A stretch of 64,000 nucleotides of DNA from Aquitalea aquatica (GCF_013911085.1 NZ_JACERN010000022.1:186001-250000), one strand, 5' to 3'. Positions 7,593 through 16,693 are shown, counted from the first letter of the stretch. The notes: generated by a model from the sequence alone, not told the origin. Numbers and translations: made by a program.

Positions 7593-8527
7593 GGTGTCTC
7601 CTGGTTGGGGTCGGACAGCTGGGCCGTGGTGTCTGCCCGTGTAAGCAAGGCCGGGGCTGCCGGTTGTGGCAGCCAGGCTGGTTGTGATGCTTCCTGTTGG
7701 CCGGTGGCGGGCTGGCCCGCCCTGCCGGTGTGCTTGTTTTTGCGGCGGACCGGTTCTGCTGCGGATTGCAGTTCGGTCCAGTACACCACTTCCAGCCGGC
7801 CGTCGGCGTGTTCCACCAGGGCTGACAGGCTTTCTACCCAATCACCACTATTGCCATAGAGGATGCCGTCGATATCCCGCACTTCGGCCTTGTGGATGTG
7901 GCCGCAAATCACGCCGTCGTAGTCGCGGCGGCGGGCTTCTCCGGCGAGGATTTTTTCGAAGTCGCTGATGAAGTTGACCGCGTTTTTTACCTTGTGCTTG
8001 AGGTATTGCGATAGCGACCAGTACGGCATGCCCAGTTGCTTGCGCAGCCAGTTAAAGCCACGGTTCAGTTCCAGGATGACGGTGTAGAGCGAGTCACCGA
8101 CATAGGCCAGCCACTTGATGTGCTGGATGACACCATCGAATTCGTCGCCGTGGATGATCAGCAGGCGCTTCCCGTCTGCGGTGGTGTGTTCGGCCTCGCG
8201 GCGGATGGCGATGCCGCCGAAGTCCAGCCCCACGTAGTGGCGGGCGGCTTCGTCGTGGTTGCCCGGTACATACACCACCTGACAACCCTTGCGTGCTTTG
8301 CGCAGCACCTTTTGCACCACGTCGTTGTGGCTTTGCTTCCAGTACCAGGATTTTTTCAGTTGCCAGCCGTCTACGATATCGCCCACCAGATAGAGGTGGT
8401 CGGATTCGTTGTGCTTGAGGAAGTCGAGTAAATGATCGGCGCGGCAACCGGAGGTGCCCAGATGTACATCGGAAATCCAGATGGCGCGGTAGTGGCGGCT
8501 GCTGGTGGAGGCGGTGTCGGGCTGCAT
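7580..8527 (-). CDS. Metallophosphoesterase, PlcP/LpxH-related (UDP-2,3-diacylglucosamine diphosphatase family)
   Basis: A 315-residue calcineurin-like phosphoesterase with all five metal-site blocks: SDVHLG, GDIVDGW, GNHDE, GDEFD and GHIHKAE. The core resembles the COG2908 proteins usually named UDP-2,3-diacylglucosamine diphosphatase, but it differs from true LpxH (ISDLHLS) and has a 60-residue Pro/Ala/Gln-rich tail. The same subfamily includes PlcP, a phospholipase C-like enzyme that degrades phosphatidylcholine or ethanolamine under phosphate limitation. Overlap with an Agt-like glycosyltransferase and a Pho-box-like array 49 bp upstream favour the PlcP role. A lipid A role cannot be excluded. 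Confidence 0.75.
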   Translation of the reverse strand: MQPDTASTSSRHYRAIWISDVHLGTSGCRADHLLDFLKHNESDHLYLVGDIVDGWQLKKSWYWKQSHNDVVQKVLRKARKGCQVVYVPGNHDEAARHYVGLDFGGIAIRREAEHTTADGKRLLIIHGDEFDGVIQHIKWLAYVGDSLYTVILELNRGFNWLRKQLGMPYWSLSQYLKHKVKNAVNFISDFEKILAGEARRRDYDGVICGHIHKAEVRDIDGILYGNSGDWVESLSALVEHADGRLEVVYWTELQSAAEPVRRKNKHTGRAGQPATGQQEASQPAWLPQPAAPALLTRADTTAQLSDPNQETPCAS

Positions 8528-8575
8528 GTCGGGTCCGTTCTGCCGTGGTGTACCGCGTCATGCTGCATGGTGCAG

Positions 8576-8615
8576 ATGACAGCGCGATGTGGCTTTGGTG
8601 ACGTGCGGATGACGC
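8576..8615 (-). promoter_or_regulatory. Pho-box-like direct-repeat array upstream of the metallophosphoesterase
   Basis: On the minus strand four heptamers occur at exact 11-bp spacing: GCGTCAT, ACGTCAC, GCCACAT and CTGTCAT. The last matches the PhoB half-site CTGTCAT perfectly; the others match 5, 4 and 3 of 7. The nearest end is 49 bp upstream of the start codon. The spacers are GC-richer than usual for a Pho box. Confidence 0.35.
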
Positions 8616-8702
8616 AGCGTGGTTTTAAGTTGGGTTTAAGACTGCTGCGTTTAAATAGCCCTGCCACCGGAATGAACCGGTTTAATCCTGGAGATTCGAG
8701 AA

Positions 8703-8972
8703 ATGAAAAAACTGTTGCTGACCGCCCTGTTCGCTGCCTTTGCTGCCCCTGCCGTTTTTGCTGGTGCCAAGTGTGAAACCCACCCCAAGAGCGAGTGGAT
8801 CAAGCAGGAAGATTTCAAGAAGCAGCTGGAAGGCCAGGGCTACAAGATCGACAAGTTCAAGGTGAGCGGCCAGTGCTACGAGATCTATGGCAAGAACAAG
8901 GATGACAAGAAAGTGGAAATCTACTTCGATACCAAGACCGGCAAGCCGGTGAAGAGCGAAGTACAGCAATAA
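8703..8972 (+). CDS. Periplasmic PepSY-domain protein
   Basis: An 89-residue exported protein. Residues 1-20 (MKKLLLTALFAAFAAPAVFA) are a signal peptide, and the rest is a single PepSY-like domain with DFKKQLEGQGYKIDKFKVSG and an EIYFDTKTGKPVKSEV ending. Two Cys residues could form a disulfide. Such proteins are often found beside a cytochrome b561 and an OmpR-type two-component system, exactly as here, and are thought to act as small periplasmic inhibitors or sensors. SD GGAGA precedes the ATG. Confidence 0.85.
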   Translation: MKKLLLTALFAAFAAPAVFAGAKCETHPKSEWIKQEDFKKQLEGQGYKIDKFKVSGQCYEIYGKNKDDKKVEIYFDTKTGKPVKSEVQQ

Positions 8973-9006
8973 GGTGTTGCATGCCGGGGCACGTTCCCGG
9001 TGCGGG

Positions 9007-9043
9007 AGAGCCGGCGGCCATCAGGCGCCGGCCTGCTCTTTTG
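9007..9043 (+). terminator. Hairpin with T run between the PepSY gene and cytochrome b561
   Basis: GCCGGCG/CGCCGGC stem extended by GAG/CTC and followed by TTTT. It lies between genes of the same direction, so it may be a partial terminator that lowers expression of the downstream genes. Confidence 0.5.
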
Positions 9044-9061
9044 CTGAAAGGAAATAGATTG

Positions 9062-9643
9062 ATGGCTGACAATACACAGGGAATCAAGGTGTGGGACCGT
9101 TTTGTCCGGGTGTTTCACTGGACGCTGGCGGCCTGTGTGCTGGGCAATTATTTCGTACTGGAAGATGGTGAAGGCCCGCATCGCTGGGCTGGTTATCTGG
9201 CGGCTGCTCTGGTGCTGTCACGCGTGGTATGGGGTTTTGTGGGCAGCAGGCATGCCCGTTTTGCCGATTTCTTTCCTACGCCACGCCGCTTGCGGGCACA
9301 CTGGCAGGATATGCGCCAGGGACGGCTGGATGCCCATGCCGGGCATAACCCGCTGGGTGCATTGATGATGCTGTGGCTGATGGCGCTGGTGCTGAGTCTG
9401 GGCGTGAGCGGTTATCTGCTGGGCACCGATGCCTTCTGGGGCGATGACGGCATGCAGGAGCTGCATGAGGCACTGGCCAATATCCTGATTGGCAGTGTCG
9501 GTCTGCATGTGCTGGCGGCATTGGTGATGAGCCGGCTGGGTGGCGTCAATCTGGTTAAGGCCATGGTCACCGGCGTCAAGCCCATGCCGCCGGACGGCGG
9601 CGAGCAGGCCATGCCTGAGCCGGAGTTCGAAACAAGGAAGTAA
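9062..9643 (+). CDS. Cytochrome b561-type membrane protein
   Basis: A 193-residue prokaryotic cytochrome b561 with four predicted membrane helices. Haem-ligand His candidates are in the first helix (RVFHWTLA), in GPHRWAGY, in [10 protein letters not shown] and in VGLHVLAA. It probably carries electrons from the quinol pool or an outside donor to a periplasmic partner. The ATG at 9062 follows AAAGGAAAT; an upstream start at 8981 would run through the hairpin and lacks support. The stop codon lies 2 bp before the response-regulator start, so the three genes are co-transcribed. Confidence 0.85.
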   Translation: MADNTQGIKVWDRFVRVFHWTLAACVLGNYFVLEDGEGPHRWAGYLAAALVLSRVVWGFVGSRHARFADFFPTPRRLRAHWQDMRQGRLDAHAGHNPLGALMMLWLMALVLSLGVSGYLLGTDAFWGDDGMQELHEALANILIGSVGLHVLAALVMSRLGGVNLVKAMVTGVKPMPPDGGEQAMPEPEFETRK

Positions 9644-9645
9644 AC

Positions 9646-10308
9646 ATGCGCATATTGGTGGTGGAGGATGATCCGCTGATTGGTGACGGCCTCAAAATGG
9701 GGCTGGGCCAGCTGGGTTTCGTGGTCGACTGGTTTCGCCAGGGGCGGGAAGGGCTGGCCGCGCTATCGGCTGCCCCGTTTGATGCCGTGGTGCTGGATTT
9801 GGGACTGCCCGGCATGGATGGCATGGATATCCTCGCCGCCTGGCGTCAGGCTGGACAGGATGTGCCGGTACTGGTGCTGACTGCCCGCGATACGCTGGAC
9901 GAGCGCCTGCAAGGGCTGGATGCCGGCGCGGATGATTATCTGGTCAAGCCGTTTGCGCTGAGTGAAGTGGCGGCACGCTTGCGGGCGCTGATTCGCCGGC
10001 GCCATGGTCAGAGCGTGAGCCGGCTGGTGCATGGTGCGGTCAGCTTTGATCCGGTTGCCCGCACCGCCTGGCTGGATGACAAGGCACTGGAACTGACCGC
10101 GCGCGAACTGGCCCTGCTGGAGCTGCTGCTATCCAGCAAGGGGCGGGTATTGTCGCGTGAGTTGATCGAAGAAAAGCTATACGGCTGGGGGCAGGAGCTG
10201 GAAAGCAATGCAGTGGAGGTGTATGTCCACCATCTGCGCAAAAAACTGGGTGCTGGTTTTATCCGCACGCAGCGTGGCATCGGCTATGCGCTGGGCGAGC
10301 TGCAATGA
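9646..10308 (+). CDS. OmpR/QseB-family response regulator
   Basis: A 220-residue two-domain response regulator. The receiver domain (1-115) has the acidic pair EDD (7-9), phospho-acceptor Asp in VVLDLGLPG (about D51), the switch Thr in LTARD and Lys in VKPF. The C-terminal winged helix (125-220) ends in [11 protein letters not shown], the OmpR-type DNA-binding signature. The gene overlaps the kinase gene by 4 bp (ATGA). Target promoters probably include the PepSY-cytochrome operon. Confidence 0.93.
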   Translation: MRILVVEDDPLIGDGLKMGLGQLGFVVDWFRQGREGLAALSAAPFDAVVLDLGLPGMDGMDILAAWRQAGQDVPVLVLTARDTLDERLQGLDAGADDYLVKPFALSEVAARLRALIRRRHGQSVSRLVHGAVSFDPVARTAWLDDKALELTARELALLELLLSSKGRVLSRELIEEKLYGWGQELESNAVEVYVHHLRKKLGAGFIRTQRGIGYALGELQ

Positions 10309-11678
10309 TCAAGCGCCAGCGCACCTTGCAGCGCCGTCTGGCGGTGCTGCTGCTGATTACCGTACCGCTGATCTGGCTGGTGTCTACTGCGGTGGCCGCC
10401 TATGTCGCCCACCATGAAGTGGACGAATTGTACGATACCCAACTCACCCTGTTTGCCCGGCAATTGCTCAGCGTCAACATGGGCGAGCATGGTGACGATC
10501 CGCTGCCGGTATTGCCCAAGACCAAGAAGCTGATTCGCGGCGGCGATCGTGGTGATGCCGAAGATGATGATATTGGTGTAGCGGTATGGAATGAGGCCGG
10601 TGATTTGCTGCTGAGTGATGGCAAGGGGCGTCATTTCAGCTTTGAGGCTGGCCGGCGCGGGTTTTATACGGTGAGCGGCCATGGTGACAAGGATGAGTGG
10701 CGCTTGTTCTATCTGCCGGCACCGGATGGTTCACGATTGGTGGCGGTAGGGCAGCGGCAGAAGCTGCGCCATGAGGTGGTGCTCAAGGTGATACAAGGGC
10801 AGCTACTGCCGTGGTTGCTGGGTTTGCCGGTATTGCTGCTGCTGATCCTGTGGGCGGTGCGCAAGGGCTTGCGGCCCTTGCAGCAGGTGGCCGCCGACCT
10901 TGGCCGCCGCAGTGCGCTGGATAGTAGCCCGCTGGCTGAAGACGTACCGGGCGAGGTATTGCCCATGGTACGTGCCTTGAATGCGCTATTTGCCCGTATT
11001 GCCGACACGGTGGAGCACGAACGCCGTTTCACTGCGGATGCCGCACATGAGCTGCGCACGCCGCTGGCGGCCTTGCAGGTACAGGCCGAGGTCATGGCGC
11101 TGATGCCGGATGAGACCGGCCGCCAGCATGCGCTGCGGCAGTTGCAGCAGGGCATTGGCCGGGCCACCCGGCTGGTGGAGCAATTGCTGGCCTTGTCCCG
11201 GCTGGATCCGCTACAGGGTTTGCCAGCCGCGCAGCCTGTGGACTGGGCCACTGTCTGTGGCGATGCCATGGCCGATGTCGCCGCAGTTGCGGCCACCAAC
11301 AATATGCAGCTACAGCTACAGCTGCAATGGCAGGACAACCCAGCGCAGGTCTTGCCGCTGAGTGGTGATGCCACCTTGCTTACGCTGATGCTGCGCAACC
11401 TGCTGGACAACGCGGTGCGCTATTGCCCGCCCGGTGCCTGCATCGAGTTGCAGGCAGCGGCGACTGGCATTGTGGTGCGGGATAACGGGCCGGGTATTGC
11501 GCCGGAATGGCTGGATCGGGTGCATGAGCGTTTTTTCCGGCCCCCCGGACAGGATGTGGCGGGCAGCGGGCTCGGCTTGTCCATTGTCGAGCGCATTGCC
11601 AGCCTGCATGGGCTGAGCCTGACATTGGCAAACCGCGATAGTGGTGGCCTGCAGGTACGCTTGTGCAAGGCCGACTGA
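10305..11678 (+). CDS. QseC/PmrB-like sensor histidine kinase
   Basis: A 457-residue inner-membrane kinase. A first membrane helix (about 12-35) is followed by a periplasmic sensor of about 130 residues rich in Asp and Gly ([11 protein letters not shown]), a second helix (about 165-185), a HAMP-like linker, the H-box [14 protein letters not shown], the N-box [12 protein letters not shown] and the G boxes DNGPGI and GSGLGLSIV. It is the cognate kinase of the overlapping response regulator. The acidic periplasmic patch could sense cations or cationic peptides, by analogy with PmrB, but this is inference. Confidence 0.92.
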   Translation: MIKRQRTLQRRLAVLLLITVPLIWLVSTAVAAYVAHHEVDELYDTQLTLFARQLLSVNMGEHGDDPLPVLPKTKKLIRGGDRGDAEDDDIGVAVWNEAGDLLLSDGKGRHFSFEAGRRGFYTVSGHGDKDEWRLFYLPAPDGSRLVAVGQRQKLRHEVVLKVIQGQLLPWLLGLPVLLLLILWAVRKGLRPLQQVAADLGRRSALDSSPLAEDVPGEVLPMVRALNALFARIADTVEHERRFTADAAHELRTPLAALQVQAEVMALMPDETGRQHALRQLQQGIGRATRLVEQLLALSRLDPLQGLPAAQPVDWATVCGDAMADVAAVAATNNMQLQLQLQWQDNPAQVLPLSGDATLLTLMLRNLLDNAVRYCPPGACIELQAAATGIVVRDNGPGIAPEWLDRVHERFFRPPGQDVAGSGLGLSIVERIASLHGLSLTLANRDSGGLQVRLCKAD

Positions 11679-11786
11679 GACACTGCGGCAATCTGTCGCA
11701 TTGGCCTGGCATTTGCAACAGCGTATTGTTGGTGCCAGATACGCCGGTAGGTCCAAGCCTGCCGGGACGCACTCCAAGGTGTTATT

Positions 11787-11816
11787 GCCCGCCCCGACCA
11801 GGCGGGCTTTCTTTTT
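11787..11816 (+). terminator. Rho-independent terminator after the kinase gene
   Basis: Stem GCCCGCC/GGCGGGC with a 7-base loop, followed by TTTCTTTTT. Confidence 0.88.
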
Positions 11817-11840
11817 GTCGCCTGCCGCAGGTGTGGCCGA

Positions 11841-12233
11841 TCAGCGGCCTGGCTCGGGCTGGCTGCGCAACAGCCAGAACAGTGCGTTGCATACCCCGCC
11901 CGCCACGGCGCCGACATAATAGTTGAATAGCGGGTCGTATAGCGCCGGCTGTAGCCAGCGGCTGTAATACAGGGTGATCACCCCGCCGGTCAGTGCGCCG
12001 GGCAGGGCGGCCACAGCCAGCAGTCGCCAGCGTGGCCAGCTTTGCTGCCAGCGGCTGATGCCGCTATCCAGCGACAGGCGCAGCAGCACTAGCAATATGC
12101 CGGCCAGCGCGGCCGGCAGCGCGCCGATCATGTAGGCCAGCAAGGGCAGCACACCGCTGGCCAGCAAGCCCACCAGTGGCCCCAGCGCGATAAACAGGAT
12201 CAGGCCGCAGCCTGCGAGTTTCAAATGTTTCAT
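11841..12233 (-). CDS. Small integral membrane protein of unknown function
   Basis: A 130-residue hydrophobic protein with about four membrane helices (roughly residues 5-25, 30-52, 70-92 and 103-123) and a short polar C-terminus QPEPGR. I recognise no family. It is convergent with the two-component operon and divergent from regB, with its start about 150 bp from the regB start, so the two may share a control region. Confidence 0.65.
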   Translation of the reverse strand: MKHLKLAGCGLILFIALGPLVGLLASGVLPLLAYMIGALPAALAGILLVLLRLSLDSGISRWQQSWPRWRLLAVAALPGALTGGVITLYYSRWLQPALYDPLFNYYVGAVAGGVCNALFWLLRSQPEPGR

Positions 12234-12385
12234 CCGGCACAGTTCGACAAAAAGTGTTGCAAGACTAGCAGACTGGCCGGGCGGCGACGAGCGGGGCAGC
12301 TACCATCGCGGCCAGTTGCCGCGGTCATGGGCTGCGCCGCGCCGGTATCAGCCTCTGGCCATGCCAGTTGGGGGTGTGCGGCATT

Positions 12386-13690
12386 ATGTCGCAGCCACCA
12401 CTGGCGCTGCGGGATGCTAAAGTGTCGGCCATGCTGGCCCAACTGTTTTCCTCTTCTTCCCGCCTGGTTGCCGATCTGCCGGATGCGGTGCGCCTGATTG
12501 CCCGTCTGCGCTGGCTGATGCTGGCCGCTGGTGGCCTGTTGCTATTGCTGTGCTGGCTGACAGGTCTGGCACTGCCCTGGCTGTTGCTGCTGCAGGCACT
12601 GGCCACGCTGGCCTTGTTCAATGGTGTACTGAGCAAGCGGCTGCTGCACGGCAGTCCGGCCTTGCCATTACTGCGGCTGGGCTTGCTGGCGGATGTGCTG
12701 GCTTTGACCGAATGCATGGCTTTCAGCGGTGGCGCGGCCAATCCGCTGGCCTCCTTGTATCTGCCACCGGTGTTGTTTGCTGCCTTGCTGTCACCCGGCC
12801 TGTTTGCCTGGGGCTTGTCCTTGCTCAGCATGCTGGCTTATGCCGCGCTGTTTGGCTGGCATCTGCCCTGGCCCTTGCAGGGCAGCGATGCGGCCTATGC
12901 CTTTTCCCTGCATCTGGTCGGCATGTGGCTGACCTTTGCCCTGTCGGCGCTGCTGATTACCAGCTTTGTGTCCTGGCTGGCCCGCCAGCTGGCGGCGCGC
13001 GAGGCGGCGCTGGCGGCCGCACGGGAAACCCAGCTGCGCGATGAACAACTGCTGGCAGTGGGCATGCAGGCGGCTGGTGCGGCGCATTCGCTATCCACGC
13101 CCATCAATACCCTGACCTTGCTGGTGGATGACATGCTGCAGCAGCATGCGGCCGATCAGCCGCTGTGCGAGGACCTGCAACTGATGCGGGCGCAATTGGG
13201 TAGTTGTGCCCAGGCGCTGACGCGGCTGAAGCAGGGCATTCAGCCACAGGGTGCTACCATTGCGCTGTTTGCCACCCTGGCGCAGCAGCTGTCCGGCTGG
13301 CGTAGCTTGCGGCCGGATGTGCGGCTGGAATGGCAGGCCCCGGCCGGAGCCGACCCGCTGGTGCGGCTGGATGCGGCATTCTGGCCGGCCTTTTTCAATC
13401 TGATCAATAATGCGGCCGAGGCAGGTGGTGGCGAGCTGACGGTGATCGCATCCTTGCCGGAGGGGCAGTTGCAATTGGACATCATCAATCGCGAAGGCTG
13501 CCTCAGCGCGCAGCAATTGCAGCGCGCCGGCCTGGCACCGCAAGATTCGGACAAGCCGGCCGGCATGGGGCTGGGGGTGATGCTCAGCCACGCCACGCTG
13601 GCACGGCTGGGTGGAACGCTGACCCTGGATAACCGTGCCGAGGGTGGCGTGCACGCCTGCGTGCGGTTGCCCTTGCAAGGGGAGGCGTGA
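12386..13690 (+). CDS. regB: RegB/PrrB-type redox sensor histidine kinase
   Basis: A 434-residue kinase with six membrane helices in the first 190 residues. Between helices it carries GGAANPL (115-121), close to the RegB ubiquinone-site motif GGxxNPF. The H-box is AAHSLSTPINTL with H234; Cys274 is exactly 40 residues later, the same spacing as phospho-His225 and redox-active Cys265 in Rhodobacter RegB. The C-terminal ATPase domain has FFNLINNAAEA (N box) and AGMGLGVMLS (G box). RegB phosphorylates RegA when the quinone pool is reduced or oxygen is low. The start is uncertain: ATG 12386 was chosen, with 12431 an alternative. The stop is one base before regA. Confidence 0.85.
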   Translation: MSQPPLALRDAKVSAMLAQLFSSSSRLVADLPDAVRLIARLRWLMLAAGGLLLLLCWLTGLALPWLLLLQALATLALFNGVLSKRLLHGSPALPLLRLGLLADVLALTECMAFSGGAANPLASLYLPPVLFAALLSPGLFAWGLSLLSMLAYAALFGWHLPWPLQGSDAAYAFSLHLVGMWLTFALSALLITSFVSWLARQLAAREAALAAARETQLRDEQLLAVGMQAAGAAHSLSTPINTLTLLVDDMLQQHAADQPLCEDLQLMRAQLGSCAQALTRLKQGIQPQGATIALFATLAQQLSGWRSLRPDVRLEWQAPAGADPLVRLDAAFWPAFFNLINNAAEAGGGELTVIASLPEGQLQLDIINREGCLSAQQLQRAGLAPQDSDKPAGMGLGVMLSHATLARLGGTLTLDNRAEGGVHACVRLPLQGEA

Positions 13691-13691
13691 C

Positions 13692-14219
13692 ATGGCGCTG
13701 GATTTCCTGCTGGTTGATGACGACCAGGCTTTTGCCATGGTGTTGGCGCGTTCGCTGACGCGGCGGGGCTTTCGTGTCGAGTGTGCCGCAGATGGCGCTG
13801 GCGCACTGCAAGCGCGCGATGAGCCACCGCTGCGCATCCTGCTGGACCTGAATCTGGAAGGTGAAAGTGGCTTGCGGCTATTGCCTGCATTACGGCAGTG
13901 CTATCCCCATGCAGCGGTGGTGGTGCTCACCGGCTATGCCAGTATCGCCACCGCGGTAGAGGCGACCAAGCTGGGCGCGGTGCAATATCTGGCCAAGCCG
14001 GCCACGGTGGATGACATCCTGGCGGCTTTTCAGCAGGTGATGGCCAATCCGGAGCTGCCGCTGGCGCCGCAGCCGATGTCGCTGCGGCGGGTCACCTGGG
14101 AGCACTTGCAACGAGTGCTGAACGAGAACGATGGCAATATCTCGGCGACGGCCCGCGCCATGGGCATGCATAGACGCACCTTGCAACGCATGCTGGCCAA
14201 GCGCCCCGTGAAAAGCTAA
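13692..14219 (+). CDS. regA: RegA/PrrA/ActR-type response regulator
   Basis: A 175-residue regulator. The receiver domain (1-120) has DDD near residue 9, the phosphorylation site in LLDLNLEG and KPAT. A short Pro-rich linker (LPLAPQP) leads to a Fis-type helix-turn-helix with NDGNISATARAMGMHRRTLQR, the hallmark of the RegA family. RegA homologues control respiration, nitrogen and carbon fixation and anaerobic genes globally. It follows regB by one base and is certainly co-expressed. Candidate local targets are the quinone and cytochrome genes of this window, which is inference. Confidence 0.9.
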   Translation: MALDFLLVDDDQAFAMVLARSLTRRGFRVECAADGAGALQARDEPPLRILLDLNLEGESGLRLLPALRQCYPHAAVVVLTGYASIATAVEATKLGAVQYLAKPATVDDILAAFQQVMANPELPLAPQPMSLRRVTWEHLQRVLNENDGNISATARAMGMHRRTLQRMLAKRPVKS

Positions 14220-14538
14220 AACGCATCAGCTGTTGTATTGCCAGCACAGTGCCATGGGTGGCCAACTGGCAAGCTGCTTGTCGTGCAGCTTTGCAGTGGA
14301 GTTGCCGGCCGGGTGGAATGCATCGCAGGCGGGCCGGTGGCAGCCTTGCTGCAGCAATGCTTTGTCATCTTTTCTGCCAAGCAAGCGCTAGGAAGCTTCC
14401 TGTCTTATTCCCTGTAAACCTCTGTTTTCATCAGCAGGTCTTTCCTGTTTGCATCAGAAAATGTGATTGGAGCAAATGCCCCAAAATGCCTATGGTCTTT
14501 TGATGCATTCCAAACCACGACAATAGAGGGGAAACAAG
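14220..14538. other. Non-coding leader region before the acyl-CoA ligase gene
   Basis: This 319-bp stretch has no open frame with an SD sequence. GC falls towards its 3' end (14390-14530), as expected for a promoter region. I see no clear operator or terminator. Confidence 0.5.
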
Positions 14539-16161
14539 ATGCGTGGACAAATGATGGAGCAGCCGCTGCTGATCTCCGCCCTGCTGCAACATGCCGAAAC
14601 CTACCATGGCGATAGCGAGATCGTGTCGCGCACCGTGGAAGGCCCGATTCACCGCTATACCTACCGTGAAGCAGCGCGCCGCAGCCGGCAGCTGGCCAAT
14701 GCCCTGGCCGGCCTTGGCGTGCAGCACGGCGATACCGTGGGCACCTTGGCCTGGAATGGCTACCGCCACTACGAAATCTACTTTGCCACCTCCGGCTCCG
14801 GTGCTATCTGCCATACCGTCAATCCGCGCCTGTTTGCCGAGCAGATCAGCTACATCATCAATCACGGCGAAGACAAAGTCCTGATGTTCGATTTGAGCTT
14901 TCTGCCCGTCGTCGAGCAGATTGCCGCCGAACTGACCACCGTGCAGCACTTTGTGCTGCTGACCGACCGCGCCCACATGCCGCGCGAGTCCACGCTGGAC
15001 AACCTGCTGTGCTACGAAGACCTGGTCAACAGCCACAGCGACCAATACCAGTGGCCGGATTTCGACGAAAACACCGCCTCCAGCCTGTGCTACACCTCGG
15101 GTACTACCGGCAACCCCAAGGGTGTGCTGTATTCGCACCGTTCCACTGTACTGCATGCCTTTGCCAGCTCGCTGCCGGACAGTCTGGATATCTCGGCCCA
15201 GGGTGCCATCATGCCGGTGGTGCCGATGTTCCACGTCAATGGCTGGGGCCTGCCCTACAGCTGCACCATGAACGGTGCCAAGCTGGTATTGCCCGGCCCC
15301 AAGATGGACGGCGTCAATCTGTACGAGCTGATCGAGTCCGAAGGCGTGACCATGGCCGCCGGTGTGCCCACCATCTGGATGATGCTGCTACAGCACTGTC
15401 AGAAGAATCATCTGAAGATTCACAGCCTGAAGCGCGTTATCGTCGGTGGCTCGGCTGCGCCGGAAAGCATGGTCGATCAACTGGCCGAGCATGGTGCCGA
15501 ACTGCGCCAGCTGTGGGGCATGACCGAGCTGTCGCCCTGTGGTACCACCAGCACCCCCAAGTTCAAGCACAAGGGCTGTGACACCCCGACGCTGCGCGGC
15601 TTGCAAACCAAGCAGGGCCGGCCGATTTACGGCGTGGCCATTCGTATTGTCGATGATGAAGGCAAACCGCTGCCCAACGATGGCGTGGCCTTTGGCAATC
15701 TGCAGGTCAAGGGTTCCTGGGTGTTGTCGCGCTACTTCAAGCGTGAGCTGGACGACTCGCATACCGAGGATGGCTGGTTCAATACCGGCGACGTGGTCAC
15801 CATCGACCGTGATGGCTACATGAAGATTACCGACCGCACCAAGGACGTGATCAAGTCTGGTGGCGAGTGGATCAGCTCCATCGAACTGGAAAACATCCTG
15901 GTGGGGCACCCGGCAGTGGCCGAAGCCGCCGCTATTGGCGTGCTGCATCCCAAGTGGGACGAGCGTCCGCTGATGGTGGTGGTGCTCAAGCCCGGTGCCA
16001 GCGCCACCCGCGAAGAGCTGATCGGCTTTTACGAAGGCAAGATTGCCAAGTGGTGGACGCCGGATGACGTGGTGTTCCTGGACGAGCTGCCGCATACCGC
16101 CACCGGCAAGCTGCAGAAGATGAAATTGCGTGAAATGTTCAAGGATTACCAGTGGGCATGA
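14539..16161 (+). CDS. Medium/long-chain acyl-CoA ligase (DmdB/FadD-like)
   Basis: A 540-residue AMP-forming acyl-CoA synthetase. It activates a carboxylic acid to acyl-CoA via an acyl-adenylate in the cytoplasm. Visible motifs are the phosphate loop [11 protein letters not shown] (about 190-200), [24 protein letters not shown], and the C-terminal catalytic-Lys region [13 protein letters not shown]. Several segments ([27 protein letters not shown]) resemble the 3-methylmercaptopropionyl-CoA ligase/medium-chain group. SD GAGGGG precedes the ATG. A monocistronic gene with a repeat element right after its stop codon. Substrate chain length cannot be set from sequence. Confidence 0.85.
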   Translation: MRGQMMEQPLLISALLQHAETYHGDSEIVSRTVEGPIHRYTYREAARRSRQLANALAGLGVQHGDTVGTLAWNGYRHYEIYFATSGSGAICHTVNPRLFAEQISYIINHGEDKVLMFDLSFLPVVEQIAAELTTVQHFVLLTDRAHMPRESTLDNLLCYEDLVNSHSDQYQWPDFDENTASSLCYTSGTTGNPKGVLYSHRSTVLHAFASSLPDSLDISAQGAIMPVVPMFHVNGWGLPYSCTMNGAKLVLPGPKMDGVNLYELIESEGVTMAAGVPTIWMMLLQHCQKNHLKIHSLKRVIVGGSAAPESMVDQLAEHGAELRQLWGMTELSPCGTTSTPKFKHKGCDTPTLRGLQTKQGRPIYGVAIRIVDDEGKPLPNDGVAFGNLQVKGSWVLSRYFKRELDDSHTEDGWFNTGDVVTIDRDGYMKITDRTKDVIKSGGEWISSIELENILVGHPAVAEAAAIGVLHPKWDERPLMVVVLKPGASATREELIGFYEGKIAKWWTPDDVVFLDELPHTATGKLQKMKLREMFKDYQWA

Positions 16162-16173
16162 GCGCTAAGAACT

Positions 16174-16275
16174 GCTAACAAAAGCGCGTAGAGAACCCGG
16201 GCCAAGGCGCGCCGACGCAGACAGTACAAAGAGTAGGGCAAGGAGGCGCAAGGCAGGCGCGGGGGTTTTGTTAGC
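16174..16275. repeat. Dispersed intergenic repeat, copy 1
   Basis: A 102-bp element bounded by a perfect 10-bp inverted repeat, GCTAACAAAA/TTTTGTTAGC. Its interior shares long blocks with 31831-31938, for example CAAGGCGCGCC, ACGCAGAC and GAGGCGCAAGG. It lies 13 bp after the acyl-CoA ligase stop codon. There is no coding capacity worth annotating. Confidence 0.8.
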
Positions 16276-16297
16276 GGGTCTAAGCCGCTGAATTGAA

Positions 16298-16326
16298 TGG
16301 ACAGAATAGAGCTTTTGCGCTAAATT
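16298..16326 (+). promoter_or_regulatory. Predicted sigma-70 promoter for a small RNA
   Basis: TGGACA (five of six -35 bases) is separated by exactly 17 bp from TAAATT (four of six -10 bases). This predicts a start near 16333. Confidence 0.55.
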
Positions 16327-16332
16327 GTGCAT

Positions 16333-16449
16333 CGCACTGAAGGCCGCAAGGCCTTTTGTGGTGTTAGCCCCTCGAAGCATCAGCTGGTAACCCCAGCCAG
16401 ATGTTTCTTCCTCGTGTTGGCCCCTGAGAACCCTCAGGGGATTTTTTTT
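16333..16449 (+). ncRNA. Candidate intergenic small RNA (about 117 nt)
   Basis: A predicted promoter is followed by three hairpins: AAGGCC-GCAA-GGCCTT (a GNRA tetraloop), a GCTGG/CCAGC stem near 16385-16400, and the terminator CCCCTGAG-AACC-CTCAGGGG followed by A and eight T. The single-stranded segment TTTCTTCCTC (about 16406-16415) is complementary to an SD sequence, as in many base-pairing sRNAs. No open frame spans the unit. No known RNA family (6S, SRP, tmRNA, FnrS) is recognised. It may be an Hfq-dependent regulator. Confidence 0.55.
16421..16449 (+). terminator. Strong rho-independent terminator of the candidate sRNA
   Basis: Perfect 8-bp stem CCCCTGAG/CTCAGGGG with loop AACC and an eight-T tail. 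The nearest upstream gene ends 260 bp away, so it more likely ends a separate short transcript. Confidence 0.9.
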
Positions 16450-16693
16450 GCCTGCTTGTCCTGCCCCTACTGTCAGCAGCCATGCCGGCTGCTGTGTCAT
16501 TTGTGCTGCCTTGTACTAGGCCTGATATAGCATTGCCTGCTGTAAACCGCCTTTACTGTTCTGGATCAAATTGTAAATAAGTATTTCATAATTTAATGCA
16601 AAGATAGATGAAGGGCCGGTTATTCCGCACAGCAAGCCTGCCCCGGTCATGATGGTTAAAACAAGTCCGGCACCCGTCCGGTAAGGGGGAAAC

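Noticed and set aside
16165-16500. Minus-strand frame across the intergenic repeat and sRNA
   Set aside because: It covers the repeat and a strong terminator and has no SD.
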